Below are positions 5,301 to 5,627 of a DNA stretch of 5,627 nt, in pieces (the first letter of the stretch is position 1; the number at the start of each line of letters is the position of its first letter). This DNA comes from Nitrospirae bacterium GWC2_57_9. Its GTDB lineage: Bacteria > Nitrospirota > UBA9217. The position numbers and the translations under genes were made by a program. The notes beneath the pieces were generated by a model. It had not been told where the DNA came from. It was given only the letters and a program-made list of their open reading frames with translations, and did not search any database. The stretch covers positions 3,699-9,325 of the forward strand of contig MHEA01000120.1 of NCBI GenBank assembly GCA_001805085.1. The letters run 5' to 3'.

Positions 5301-5627
5301 TCAGCGCTGCGCAGGTTCCTGCTCAAGATACCGGCACTCCTTGATCTCCTCCAACGCCGCGGATTCCTGGATGAAAGCAGCGTAAAAGTCATGCCTCTGC
5401 CAGGGGTACGAGTCTGCTTCCCTCGACTTTCCTGCCGGGGATTCCAGGAGAACCATGGAATAGGTCGGGTTTGCCGGGAAGGAGTTAAGGTCTTTGAAAT
5501 AGTTGTCCGGCGAAGCGATGCGCAGAAAAATACGCCGGGCATTTGACGGAATCGTGAAGGAATATTTCGACTCGGCCTGAGAGTAATAGGGGCTATGCTG
5601 CAGTTCCAGCAGATGTTTGCCGGGCTT
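5301..5627 (-). CDS. Unrecognised protein, C-terminal 108 residues (start outside window)
   Basis: This minus-strand frame enters from the right edge and ends at TGA 5301-5303, immediately followed by TAA. The translation has normal protein character: KPGKHLLELQHSPYYS, SKYSFTIPSNARRIFLRIA, NPTYSMVLLESPAGKS and a helical end AALEEIKECRYLEQ. The alternation of KPGKHLLELQ and YSFTIP, RRIFLRIA suggests a small beta-sandwich, but I assign no family. It is separated by 16 nt from the downstream lipoprotein gene, which carries its own GGAGG site, so the pair looks like an operon that ends at the shared terminator. A function in the cell envelope is only inference from that neighbour. No other frame in this interval gives a comparably natural protein. 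Confidence 0.7.
   Translation of the reverse strand, partial: KPGKHLLELQHSPYYSQAESKYSFTIPSNARRIFLRIASPDNYFKDLNSFPANPTYSMVLLESPAGKSREADSYPWQRHDFYAAFIQESAALEEIKECRYLEQEPAQR

Noticed and set aside
5301..5303. Second possible selenocysteine TGA, at the end of the right-hand partial gene
   Set aside because: It is followed at once by an in-frame TAA and then by the ribosome-binding site of the next gene, so it is an ordinary stop.
5285..5542. N-terminal extension of the lipoprotein frame
   Set aside because: The extension is Arg/Ser/Pro-rich without protein character and overlaps the more natural frame of the upstream gene. The lipoprotein signal peptide and GGAGG mark the start at 5284.

Overview
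The window comes from a Gram-negative bacterium with GC-rich coding sequence. It encodes a signal-peptide beta-barrel protein ending in Phe, a lipoprotein with a lipobox, and TypA/BipA, and several genes have sigma70-type promoters. The lineage cannot be fixed from the sequence. An in-frame UGA that appears to encode selenocysteine, together with short GC-rich heptamer repeats, would suit an anaerobic Desulfobacterota/Nitrospirota-like organism, but this is inference.

The central feature is a flavin disulfide reductase gene at 684-2060 (+). It would be split by a conventional gene caller because a TGA at 816-818 interrupts it. The TGA falls exactly where the second redox cysteine of the family motif GGTCLNxGCIPTK belongs: the sequence reads GGTCLNLG-TGA-IPTK. 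All family motifs continue in the same frame for 413 codons after it, and a 7-bp hairpin with loop GGC lies 26 nt downstream, within the expected range for a bacterial SECIS. I read it as a 458-residue selenoprotein of the mycothione reductase-like branch of the pyridine nucleotide-disulfide oxidoreductases, with a Cys40-Sec45 active-site pair.

Layout: (1) 1-458 (-), the N-terminal part of a possible class II aldolase/adducin-like protein, cut by the window edge, with a near-consensus promoter. (2) 474-683, a divergent spacer holding that promoter, a heptamer tandem repeat (551-599) and a weak -10 for the selenoprotein gene. (3) 684-2060 (+), the selenoprotein. (4) 2090-2917 (-), a convergent outer-membrane beta-barrel candidate. 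(5) 2918-3137, a divergent regulatory spacer with a promoter for each flanking gene. (6) 3138-4961 (+), typA/bipA. (7) 5001-5044, a perfect bidirectional terminator. (8) 5072-5284 (-), a 70-residue lipoprotein, and 5301-5627 (-), the C-terminal part of an unrecognised protein; these two are probably co-transcribed.

The genes do not form one pathway. The selenoprotein appears to be a single-gene unit, and no selenocysteine machinery (selA, selB, selC, selD) lies in the window.
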